This document shows, piece after piece, positions 8,418 through 15,825 of a stretch of 55,759 bases of DNA. Within the stretch, counting starts at the first letter, position 1; the number at the start of each line of letters is the position of its first letter. Position numbers and translations under genes: made by a program. The stretch comes from Litorimonas sp963972195 (GTDB lineage Bacteria; Pseudomonadota; Alphaproteobacteria; Caulobacterales; Maricaulaceae): NCBI GenBank assembly GCA_963972195.1, contig CAXATH010000014.1:1-55759 (forward strand), read 5' to 3'. The notes beneath the pieces are model-generated. The model saw only the letters and a list, made by a program, of their open reading frames with translations. It was not told the DNA's origin and did no database searches.

Positions 8418-9446
8418 ATGACTCCGACGCTAGAAAAACCCATAATGGATTTCACCCTTCCGGCGATGTTCCAAACATTAGAACGTCTGGTCGGAAACAC
8501 GCCCATGGTTGCGGTAGATATGCTCTATCTCGGCGCTCCCGTTACAGTTTATGCCAAGTTGGAATATTTCAACCTATCAGGCTCCATTAAAGACAGAATG
8601 GCGCTGGAAGTGCTTCGCTGCGCTTATGAATCCGGTACTTTGCGCCCGGGTGATTTGATTGTCGAAGCGACGAGCGGAAATGCCGGCATCGCTTTTTGCG
8701 CCTTGGGCCGGGCTTTGGGCCATCCCGTTCGGATTTATATGCCAGATTGGATGAGCCAAGAGCGCATTTCTCTGATGAAGAGCTATGGCGGGGAAGTTCG
8801 GCTTGTGACTCACGAGGAAGGCGGCTTTGTCGGCTCTATCGCAATGGCCGAAGATTTAGCGCGATCCCGCAATGATGTGTTCTTACCGCGACAGTTCTCT
8901 AACGAAGATAATTGCAAGGCCCATTTCGGCACCACTGGACCGGAAATCGCGCGCCAACTCGGAGCCTGCCCGGACGCGTTTGTTGCAGGTGTTGGCACAG
9001 GGGGCACCGTTATGGGTGTCGGTAAAGCCTTGAAAGCGCTTTGCCCGAACACCAAAATTCATCCAATGGAGCCCGCCGAAAGTCCAACCCTGTCAACAGG
9101 GCACAAAGTAGGCAAACACCGTATACAAGGCGTCTCTGATGAGTTCATTCCCGACATCGTCTGTTTAGATACACTTGATAAAGTGATCTGCGTCAATGAC
9201 GGTGATGGGATCATTATGGCGCAAAAGCTCAGCTCTGAGTTAGGACTTGGAGTGGGAATTTCCTCAGGCGCCAATTTAATTGCGGCGCTCAAAGTTCAGC
9301 TGGAAATGGGCCCCGAGGCAAAAGTCTCTACGGTTTTCTGTGACGACAGTAAGAAATATCTATCGACCGATTTGACTAAGGTTGAACCCGTAAAAGACAA
9401 CTATCTAAGCCAAGATGTGAAGCTGGTAGGTTATCGGGTTTTGTAG
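8418..9446 (+). CDS. PLP-dependent cysteine synthase family protein
   Basis: This fold-type II PLP enzyme of about 342 residues has L-V-G-N-T-P-M at the start and the PLP-lysine motif S-G-S-I-K-D-R. Next come the substrate-binding loop T-S-G-N-A-G (T-S-G-N-T-G in most CysK) and the phosphate-binding G-T-G-G-T-V-M-G-V-G. The C-terminal part contains G-I-S-S-G-A-N as in CysK/CysM and CBS. It probably makes cysteine from O-acetylserine or a related substrate; a different beta-replacement reaction is possible. There is no CBS domain. The ATG at 8418 follows AAAAGGGA; a TTG at 8403 is less likely. The neighbouring divergent Lrp gene is the likely regulator. Confidence 0.87.
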   Translation: MTPTLEKPIMDFTLPAMFQTLERLVGNTPMVAVDMLYLGAPVTVYAKLEYFNLSGSIKDRMALEVLRCAYESGTLRPGDLIVEATSGNAGIAFCALGRALGHPVRIYMPDWMSQERISLMKSYGGEVRLVTHEEGGFVGSIAMAEDLARSRNDVFLPRQFSNEDNCKAHFGTTGPEIARQLGACPDAFVAGVGTGGTVMGVGKALKALCPNTKIHPMEPAESPTLSTGHKVGKHRIQGVSDEFIPDIVCLDTLDKVICVNDGDGIIMAQKLSSELGLGVGISSGANLIAALKVQLEMGPEAKVSTVFCDDSKKYLSTDLTKVEPVKDNYLSQDVKLVGYRVL

Positions 9447-9475
9447 GAAGTTTATGCCGCCTTCATTTTCGCGCA

Positions 9476-10243
9476 TTACCCAGTCCGACCTGTAATATAA
9501 TCCTGTGTCCGGCTGTCTCCCGGATTTGTAAATATTTTCTCGGTGGCATCATACTCAATTAATTCGCCCATATAGAAAAAAGCCGTATTATCGGATACAC
9601 GCGCCGCCTGCGCCATAGAGTGAGTTACAATGATAATGCAGTAACGCTCTTTCAGCTCTTGTATCAAAGCTTCGAGTTTGGCTGTCGCGATCGGATCAAG
9701 GGCAGAGGCGGGCTCATCCATTAAAATGACTTCGGGATTGACGGCAATAGCCCGGGCAATCACTAAGCGCTGCTGCTGCCCACCGGATAGTCCCGTCCCC
9801 GGAAGTCTCAGGCGATCTTTGACTTCTTCCCACAGACCGGCCCGACGCAGTGATTTTTCGACCAAGGCATCCATTTCGGCTTTGCTGGAGGTTAATCCAT
9901 GAATTTTCGGCCCGTAAGCCACATTGTCGTAAACCGATTTAGGAAACGGGTTCGGCTTTTGAAAAACCATGCCGACTCTGGCACGCAGTAAGACGGGATC
10001 CAGATTTTTATCGTAAATGTCTTGTCCATCCATGGTGATGGTACCGCCCACACGAGCGCCTTCAATAGTGTCATTCATTCGGTTGAAGGTGCGCAAAAAT
10101 GTGGATTTTCCGCAACCTGACGGGCCGATAAAAGCGGTGACGCCTCTATCCGGAATATCCATGTTTATGCCGTGAAGCGCTTCGAACTCGCCGTAGTGAA
10201 CACGGACGTCTCGACAAATAAATTTTGGATCTTGAATTTCCAT
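9476..10243 (-). CDS. pstB: Phosphate ABC transporter ATP-binding protein PstB
   Basis: This is the ATPase of the high-affinity phosphate importer. Of about 255 residues, it shows Walker A G-P-S-G-C-G-K-S-T-F, the Q-loop region M-V-F-Q-K-P-N-P-F-P typical of PstB, signature L-S-G-G-Q-Q-Q-R, and Walker B V-I-L-M-D-E-P-A-S-A-L-D-P followed by the switch His in V-T-H-S. The ATG at 10243 lies 13 bp past the pstA stop; a TTG at 10273 inside pstA is the alternative. It is the last gene of the pst run: no phoU follows, and the next gene converges from the other side. Confidence 0.95.
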   Translation of the reverse strand: MEIQDPKFICRDVRVHYGEFEALHGINMDIPDRGVTAFIGPSGCGKSTFLRTFNRMNDTIEGARVGGTITMDGQDIYDKNLDPVLLRARVGMVFQKPNPFPKSVYDNVAYGPKIHGLTSSKAEMDALVEKSLRRAGLWEEVKDRLRLPGTGLSGGQQQRLVIARAIAVNPEVILMDEPASALDPIATAKLEALIQELKERYCIIIVTHSMAQAARVSDNTAFFYMGELIEYDATEKIFTNPGDSRTQDYITGRTG

Positions 10244-10256
10244 AATCGAAGGGTCT

Positions 10257-11582
10257 CTATCTGCGTTTCTCAAGGCGGTTTCTGAGCCAAATCGCCAATC
10301 CGTTCATCAGAACAAGTATAAATAAGAGGACGATAATGGCCGCAGCCGTTCTCTCTGACCATGCCCTCTCGGCACTATCGGACCAAAGGAAAATTTGCAC
10401 AGGCAGCGCTGTTGACGGGTCTGTCACGCTCTGGGGCACCTCTGTCACAAAGGCAACCATACCTATCATCAACAGCGGAGCTGTTTCGCCCAAGACCTGG
10501 GCCATCGCGATGATAGAACCAGTCAGAATGCCGGGAGCAGCCAGAGGGAGTTTTTGTTGAAAAACAGCCTGTGTATGTGACGCGCCGAGTGACAGAGCCC
10601 CATCGACTATGCCCGAACCGACAGAACGAAGCGCCGCCCGCGTGGCGACCACAATCGTCGGAAAGGCCCGCAATGCCAAAACCATACCGCCTACCAAGGG
10701 GATGGATCGCGACAGTCCGAAAAAGTTAATAAAAATCGCGAGTCCTAAAAGGCCAAAAACAATAGACGGCACAGCCGCCAAATTATTGATGTTAATTTCA
10801 ATGAGGTCGGTCCAGCGGCTTTTAGGAGCAAATTCATCCAGATAGAGGGCGGAGCCAACTCCTATCGGTAGTGCCAATAGAAAGGCGATCGCCACGATCA
10901 TGACAGAGCCCACCACCGCGCCGGCAATACCCGCCAGTTCCGGGTCTCGGCTATCAGGCTGGGTGAATAAAACCGTATTGAATTTCTTTTCAATGATTCC
11001 ACGCTCTTTCAAAGAATCAATCCAGGCAATCTGATTGTCTGAAACCTGTCGACGTGATTCGGGTTGGTCCCGGTCAATATAGCCCTTGAGAAGTTGGTCT
11101 GCCTGATCCGATGTCGGAACGCTAACCGTTACGGTCTGACCGATTAAAGATGGGTTCTCATATACCATTTCCCGAATTTGATGCGTCGCTCCGGACGCCG
11201 ATGTCAGCGCGAAAAGCTCTTGTTTTTCTCGGCGCTCAGTGACGTCTGGAAAAAGCTCATACATGGCGTTTTGCATGACCCGGCGGTAATTCGCGCCTCG
11301 GAGCTCTTGTCGATTGCTATAATCGTCGGGGGAAATGACAGAGGTCTCTATATTCACCTCTAGGGTCATGAAATTTTGCTGAAATGCGGTAAAACCTGTT
11401 CCGACGAGGCTAAACAATAACCATGCCAGAGCTGCCAGTGCGAACAACACCGCTGCCCGGCCCCAGAGCCGGAATCGCCACTCTTTTCCGCGTCTGGATT
11501 TCAGACGCTTACTCGCCCGCGCGATAGTCTCTTGCGACTCTCTGCGGGCCTCGTTTTCGGTGATATCGGTTTGCGTTACCAT
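10257..11582 (-). CDS. pstA: Phosphate ABC transporter permease PstA
   Basis: This is one of the two membrane subunits of the Pst importer. At 441 residues it is longer than E. coli PstA because of an N-terminal extension of about 200 residues. That extension holds one membrane segment (A-A-V-L-F-A-L-A-A-L-A-W-L-L-F) and a periplasmic-looking region, as in DUF3333-type alphaproteobacterial PstA. The usual permease domain follows, with the EAA-like loop A-L-S-L-G-A-S-H-T-Q-A. The ATG at 11582 overlaps the pstC stop (TGATG), which implies translational coupling. Confidence 0.93.
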   Translation of the reverse strand: MVTQTDITENEARRESQETIARASKRLKSRRGKEWRFRLWGRAAVLFALAALAWLLFSLVGTGFTAFQQNFMTLEVNIETSVISPDDYSNRQELRGANYRRVMQNAMYELFPDVTERREKQELFALTSASGATHQIREMVYENPSLIGQTVTVSVPTSDQADQLLKGYIDRDQPESRRQVSDNQIAWIDSLKERGIIEKKFNTVLFTQPDSRDPELAGIAGAVVGSVMIVAIAFLLALPIGVGSALYLDEFAPKSRWTDLIEININNLAAVPSIVFGLLGLAIFINFFGLSRSIPLVGGMVLALRAFPTIVVATRAALRSVGSGIVDGALSLGASHTQAVFQQKLPLAAPGILTGSIIAMAQVLGETAPLLMIGMVAFVTEVPQSVTDPSTALPVQIFLWSDSAERAWSERTAAAIIVLLFILVLMNGLAIWLRNRLEKRR

Positions 11583-12838
11583 CAATCATATCTCTCGCGG
11601 TAGCGTCTGACGACGGATAAAGCGATCATATTCAGGATCAAGGTGATGACGAACAAAACCAAGCCCAGAGCAAAAGCTGCCAGTGTCTTCGGACTGTCAA
11701 ATTCCTGGTCGCCTGTCAGTAAGGCGACAATCTGAACCGTCACTGTCGTTACCGCTTCAAACGGATTACCCGTCAGATTAGCGGCGCGCCCCGCCGCCAT
11801 AACAACGATCATGGTCTCGCCAATCGCGCGCGAAACGGCCAGAAGAAACGCACCAATTATGCCCGGCAAAGCGCCCTTGAATACAACCTGCTTCATTGTT
11901 TCGGATTTGGTCGCGCCCAAAGCGTAGGACCCGTCTCGGAGGGACTGCGGAACGGCATTAATTACGTCATCGGACAAGGAGGAAATGAGAGGGATAATCA
12001 TGACGCCCATCACAACGCCTGCCGCCAAAGCGCTCTGGGTTGGAACGGCAAAGCCCATACTCTCAGCAAAGCTTCTGATGGTTGGGCCAACGGTGAGCAA
12101 TGCAAAAAAGCCATATACCACCGTGGGAATACCGGCGAGAATTTCTATAAGCGGCTTCACATATTTCCGCGTTGTTGCTGAGGCATATTCCGACAAGTAA
12201 ATTGCAATCATCAGACCAACGGGCCCGGCAATCGCCATAGCGACAAGCATTATCAAAAACGTGCCCGCGAAAATCGGAACCGCCCCAAAACTCCCCGATT
12301 GTCCGGCCTGATCCGCGCGAAGAGCCATTTGCGGTGACCACTGTAGGCCAAACAGAAAATCCAGAAACGGCACTTTGGAGAAAAACCGAAGGCTTTCAAA
12401 CAAGAGAGAAAGCACTATGCCAAATGTCGTCAAAACAGCGATGACGGACAAAACAATCAAACAGGCATGAATAAATCGTTCGACCCATGTCCGGGCCGCG
12501 AAATCCGGCTTAATCATCCGATTTAGGAAAAAGACAATCGAAGCCCCTGTCACGAGCATCAAAGCCAGCCAAGTCAGGTCATAAGCCTGACTACCATTTC
12601 GAAAGTAAAGCCCGCCGACGAAGAGAATGAGACTGACAAAGCCCACCAGCCAAGCCGTGTAATATCCGTGATAGCTCGCTTGCGAGTGCCATCCGGACCC
12701 CTTGAGCAGCTGTAAGGGCTCGCTTTGATTAGCGCGGCTCAACAGATAGCGGTCAAATGCCAGATTCTTATTATAGATATACCCGCCGACTGTCAGCACA
12801 GCCATAAGAATCAGAATATAGATTATGATCTGATCCAC
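11582..12838 (-). CDS. pstC: Phosphate ABC transporter permease PstC
   Basis: This is the partner of PstA in the membrane channel. Of 418 residues, the N-terminal part has four or so membrane segments that are more variable (as often in long PstC proteins). The C-terminal permease domain has the cytoplasmic loop Y-A-L-G-A-T-K-S-E-T and the S-R-A-I-G-E-T-M motif of phosphate permeases. The start is GTG at 12838, preceded by GAGGAAA. It lies 104 bp after the pstS stop; a dyad at 12897-12911 in that gap may separate pstS expression from the rest. Confidence 0.93.
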   Translation of the reverse strand: MDQIIIYILILMAVLTVGGYIYNKNLAFDRYLLSRANQSEPLQLLKGSGWHSQASYHGYYTAWLVGFVSLILFVGGLYFRNGSQAYDLTWLALMLVTGASIVFFLNRMIKPDFAARTWVERFIHACLIVLSVIAVLTTFGIVLSLLFESLRFFSKVPFLDFLFGLQWSPQMALRADQAGQSGSFGAVPIFAGTFLIMLVAMAIAGPVGLMIAIYLSEYASATTRKYVKPLIEILAGIPTVVYGFFALLTVGPTIRSFAESMGFAVPTQSALAAGVVMGVMIIPLISSLSDDVINAVPQSLRDGSYALGATKSETMKQVVFKGALPGIIGAFLLAVSRAIGETMIVVMAAGRAANLTGNPFEAVTTVTVQIVALLTGDQEFDSPKTLAAFALGLVLFVITLILNMIALSVVRRYRERYD

Positions 12839-12896
12839 TGGGGTTTCCTCTCATCCAAAGTTCGGGGCCCGCATAAGACAGATATACTATGCTTTT

Positions 12897-12911
12897 GTGA
12901 CAATCTGTCAC
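12897..12911. promoter_or_regulatory. Dyad in the pstS-pstC gap
   Basis: GTGACA (12897-12902), three bases, then TGTCAC (12906-12911) make a perfect 6-bp inverted repeat about 30 bp after the pstS stop. The arms resemble Pho half-sites but the spacing is 9-10 bp, not 11, so I do not call it a Pho box. A weak mRNA hairpin that stabilises the pstS message or limits read-through is possible. Confidence 0.35.
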
Positions 12912-12942
12912 TTGGTCACAGTTGGCTGATCGGACGGGGCTA

Positions 12943-14001
12943 TTATTGACTGTAAGTTTGCAGCGCCTCGACGTCCGTGCGCACTTTCTCGCGTTCTGCA
13001 TCGGGAAGTGGCACAAGGCCGATCTCTTCGAGATAGCCGCCTTCTCCAACGGCTTGGTCAGACGTAAATTCCAAAGCATATGCCTTCAGGCCCGGCGTAT
13101 ACTCTAGATTGGCTTTTTTCAGGTAGAAATATAAAGACCGTGAGACTCGGTATTGGCCCGATGCAATATTCTCAAATTTTGGCTCAACGCCACCAACATT
13201 TGCGCCTTTAATCTTATCAATGTTCTGATCCAGAAAAGAATATCCAAAAACGCCGAGCGCCGTCGGTGTGTTGACGAGAGTTTGAACCAGGGCATTGTCA
13301 TTTTCGCCGCTATCAATCCAATGGCCATCCTCCCGGACAGTGTGGGCTGCAACTTCAAAGGCATCACCGTCCACCTTAGCCAACTCTGCCAGACATTCTA
13401 TTTCCTTCGCACCGCCCTCCATAGCGATTTCGACGAAAGCGTCCCGGGTCCCGGACGTCGGCGGCGGGCCGTAAGCTTCTATGGTCGTTGCAGGCAAGCC
13501 AGGTTCGATCTGAGACCATTTCTCATAAGGGTTTGGACGCATCGTGCAATCCGTCTCGGATGTTGGGATGTTTTTCGCAAATGCGAGATAGATATCCTTC
13601 ATGGACATATCCATGACCGGGGCATCCAGCGAATTTGCCAAGACGATACCGTCAAACCCAATTTTAACCTCTACGACATCCGTGACGCCATTTTTTTGGC
13701 AGAGCTCAAACTCGGACTTTTTTTGCCTCCGAGACGAATTTGTCACGTCCGGCGTTCCAGGACCCGTTCCCCCGCAAAACAATTTATGGCCCCCGCCTGA
13801 GCCTGTCGCTTCGACCACGACATTATAACCTGTGATATTTTTGAATTCCTGCGCCACCTTGGTCGAGAACGGATAGACCGTTGATGAACCAACAACCCGA
13901 ACTTCGCCCGATTCGGCGCGGTTAAACTCTGTCTCTGAGGGCTGACAAGCCGTCAGTGCGAACAGACAAAAAACTGCACTGTGAACGGCTTTAATCTTCA
14001 T
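12943..14001 (-). CDS. pstS: Phosphate-binding protein PstS (lipoprotein)
   Basis: This is the periplasmic phosphate receptor of the Pst importer. The ATG at 14001 follows AGGTG; the frame is open 17 codons further up but that part is not signal-like. The leader ends in the lipobox L-T-A-C, so the protein is probably membrane-anchored. The mature part shows V-V-G-S-S-T-V-Y-P-F, A-T-G-S-G-G-G and G-T-P-D-V-T-N-S-S-R, all in the phosphate pocket, and P-P-T-S-G-T-R-D-A-F-V-E in the second lobe. It is the first gene of pstSCAB and has a Pho box 100 bp upstream. Confidence 0.95.
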   Translation of the reverse strand: MKIKAVHSAVFCLFALTACQPSETEFNRAESGEVRVVGSSTVYPFSTKVAQEFKNITGYNVVVEATGSGGGHKLFCGGTGPGTPDVTNSSRRQKKSEFELCQKNGVTDVVEVKIGFDGIVLANSLDAPVMDMSMKDIYLAFAKNIPTSETDCTMRPNPYEKWSQIEPGLPATTIEAYGPPPTSGTRDAFVEIAMEGGAKEIECLAELAKVDGDAFEVAAHTVREDGHWIDSGENDNALVQTLVNTPTALGVFGYSFLDQNIDKIKGANVGGVEPKFENIASGQYRVSRSLYFYLKKANLEYTPGLKAYALEFTSDQAVGEGGYLEEIGLVPLPDAEREKVRTDVEALQTYSQ

Positions 14002-14100
14002 AGTACACCTATTTAATTGAAATCGGTCAATCTTGCTACCGAAACTCGGCAATAAGGTCCGCCCCTTGCCAAAACTTCGTGTCAGTTTCTTTCATAATTT

Positions 14101-14118
14101 ACGACAGATTTACGACAA
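14101..14118 (-). promoter_or_regulatory. Pho box upstream of pstS
   Basis: On the minus strand the sequence is TTGTCGT, four bases (AAAT), CTGTCGT. These two 7-bp direct repeats with an 11-bp period match the PhoB consensus (CTGTCAT-N4-CTGTCAT) except for G in place of A at the sixth position of both. It lies about 100 bp upstream of the pstS ATG and predicts induction by phosphate starvation through PhoR-PhoB, neither of which is in the window. Confidence 0.75.
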
Positions 14119-14330
14119 ACTCAGCATTTTAATTCGTGGGGCCGAGTCACGTGCGCTCTAACGTCATGAAAAAACTCAGACCTTTCAATATATTACGCAC
14201 TATATAAGGACAGCGGGATTTCATGTGAAAATCGATATATTCCTTTGTGTATAACCTCACCTATCAATTCGTATTGGCATAGTTATAGCGGACAAAATAA
14301 ATCTGTGTGCAAAGCAGCTATTTTATGTGT

Positions 14331-14370
14331 TTGTCATAAAACTGTTCATTCTTTGTCATACGCCTGTAAC
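14331..14370 (+). promoter_or_regulatory. Double Pho box (four half-sites) upstream of PiT gene
   Basis: Four 7-bp elements start at 14331, 14342, 14353 and 14364, exactly 11 bp apart: TTGTCAT, CTGTTCA, TTGTCAT, CTGTAAC. This is two PhoB boxes in helical phase. A TAAGAA at 14377-14382 could serve as the -10, which would place the boxes where PhoB activates. The downstream ATG is at 14426, with a GGGAG ribosome site in between. The strand toward the PiT permease is the one that matches the consensus direction. Confidence 0.75.
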
Positions 14371-14425
14371 AACTCGTAAGAAAAAGCTCCAAGCCTGAAT
14401 CAGGCAAGACTTGAGGGAGATTTGA

Positions 14426-15457
14426 ATGTCTTTTCTGGGCATAGAAGTACTAGCCGTTCTAGGTTTTTTGGTCGCGGCCTATTCTGTCGTCGCCAATGAT
14501 GCGATTCAAACTTTGGGGACCTTCTTATCCTCCAACGCCAAGCGCCCTTGGTGGGTGTTGTGGCTATTTGCGGCCACTGTGCTCGTAATTGTCATGATCT
14601 ATGGCTTCTACACTAATGCCGGAGACATCGCGTTTGGACGCCTAAATCGCCTGCCCTATCCAGAGGGCGGCGTTCAATGGTATCACGTGCTTCCGCCTAT
14701 CGTTCTCTTATTCCTGACACGCTTTGGTATTCCTGTCTCAACGACCTTTTTGGTTCTGACCGTCTTTGCCTTAACGGGCGGCGCGGAGACAGAAGGCGTC
14801 TTAGGAAAAATGCTCATAAAGTCGGGAATGGGCTATGTTGTGGCTTTTGCGTCAGGCGTAATAATCTACGCCATTATCTCTAGAGCCTGGTCACGATGGA
14901 TCAGCAATACACGGGACCAGCCACTTCCTTATTACTGGACCTTGATACAGTGGGCGTCGACGGCTTTTCTCTGGTGGCAGTGGCTCGCGCAGGACTTTGC
15001 CAATATTTTCATCTTCCTACCCCGCACGACAACCGAGATCGACGGCGTAACGCAAGTTGCGTTCAATACGCCTACTCTAGTTTTTGCGACCATTATAATG
15101 GTCGCTTTGCTCGGCTGGGTGTTCAAAACACGAGGCGGTAAAATCCAGGGAATTGTTCTGTCTAAAACCAATACGACGGATGTTCGAGCTGCCACGTTAA
15201 TTGACCTTATTTTTGCGCTCATCCTGTATTATTTCAAGGAAATGAACGACGTGCCAATGTCGACAACATGGGTTTTCTTGGGTCTTATCGCAGGCCGTGA
15301 ATTGGCCATAAGCCTGATTGCGAACCTCCGCCCTATGAAAAAAGCCGTTCGGGACGTTCTGTTGGATATGGGCAAACTCTTTTTCGGCCTTATCGTCAGT
15401 ATCGTTCTGGCCGTTATCGTTCCGTGGATTGCCACTGGAAACATGATTACGCTCTAG
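14426..15457 (+). CDS. PiT-family inorganic phosphate transporter
   Basis: This is an integral membrane protein of 343 residues with about nine or ten membrane segments. Near the N-terminus, A-N-D-A-I-Q-T-L-G-T-F is the PiT signature (GANDVANAFGT type), and G-I-P-V-S-T-T-F is the paired motif. The internal repeat gives P-M-S-T-T-W-V-F in the second half. Family members carry phosphate with H+ or Na+ at low affinity. The gene is monocistronic, diverges from pstS and has two Pho boxes, so phosphate starvation control is likely. The family is diverse and sulfate or other anions cannot be excluded. Confidence 0.82.
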   Translation: MSFLGIEVLAVLGFLVAAYSVVANDAIQTLGTFLSSNAKRPWWVLWLFAATVLVIVMIYGFYTNAGDIAFGRLNRLPYPEGGVQWYHVLPPIVLLFLTRFGIPVSTTFLVLTVFALTGGAETEGVLGKMLIKSGMGYVVAFASGVIIYAIISRAWSRWISNTRDQPLPYYWTLIQWASTAFLWWQWLAQDFANIFIFLPRTTTEIDGVTQVAFNTPTLVFATIIMVALLGWVFKTRGGKIQGIVLSKTNTTDVRAATLIDLIFALILYYFKEMNDVPMSTTWVFLGLIAGRELAISLIANLRPMKKAVRDVLLDMGKLFFGLIVSIVLAVIVPWIATGNMITL

Positions 15458-15565
15458 CCAATCCGGTTACTTTTTTGCGCTCATCCTTTCCCTGCATAAT
15501 GAGCTGACATATTGAAGGGCAGAGACAAATACGTCCTGTCCTTCACAACCCTTTCTCCCATAGCT

Positions 15566-15599
15566 AAGCGCGCAGGCAGACCTATGGCCCTGCGCGCTT
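15566..15599. other. Strong hairpin with an alternative pairing
   Basis: AAGCGCGCAGG (15566-15576) pairs perfectly with CCTGCGCGCTT (15589-15599) around a 12-base loop. An alternative stem uses CCATAG (15559-15564) and CTATGG (15582-15587), which excludes the first. It lies between the PiT gene and tRNA-Leu, where no convincing protein gene is present. Possible roles are a 3' end structure for the PiT mRNA or part of a small RNA. Confidence 0.4.
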
Positions 15600-15619
15600 C
15601 AAAAGGGCGCAAGAGCGAT

Positions 15620-15648
15620 GCAAGAATGAAAGAGGCTCGGAATGAGCC
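15620..15648 (-). terminator. Weak terminator candidate after tRNA-Leu
   Basis: On the minus strand GGCTC, a five-base loop and GAGCC (15634-15648) are followed by TCTTTCATTCTT. The stem is only 5 bp, so this is a weak candidate, about 30 bp past the tRNA 3' end. Confidence 0.3.
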
Positions 15649-15676
15649 AATTCTGATACAATCTGATGAAATCAAA

Positions 15677-15761
15677 TGGTACGGGTGAAAGGACTTGAAC
15701 CTTCACATCTCTCGATACCAGAACCTAAATCTGGCGCGTCTACCAATTCCGCCACACCCGC
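15677..15761 (-). tRNA. tRNA-Leu (anticodon UAG)
   Basis: The 85-nt cloverleaf reads from GCGGGTG at 15761 to an encoded CCA at 15677-15679. The D-arm has the AATTGGTAGACGCG form of leucine tRNAs, the anticodon loop is TTTAGGT (anticodon TAG), and a long variable arm precedes the GGTTCAAGTCC T-arm. The acceptor stem is complete with one G-U pair at the first position. It decodes CUA and probably other CUN codons. Confidence 0.96.
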
Positions 15762-15825
15762 ACGATGCTCTCACCTCTAAGAGGTGGTAAGTAGGCGCGC
15801 GGATTAACCGCCCATCCTCAATTCG

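Noticed and set aside
12839..12942. Pho box for pstC
   Set aside because: TGTGAC/TGTCAC motifs are there, but with 10-bp or opposed spacing rather than the 11-bp direct repeat.
15481..15675. 64-codon frame downstream of tRNA-Leu
   Set aside because: No ribosome site, and it runs through a strong hairpin; it does not look like a protein.
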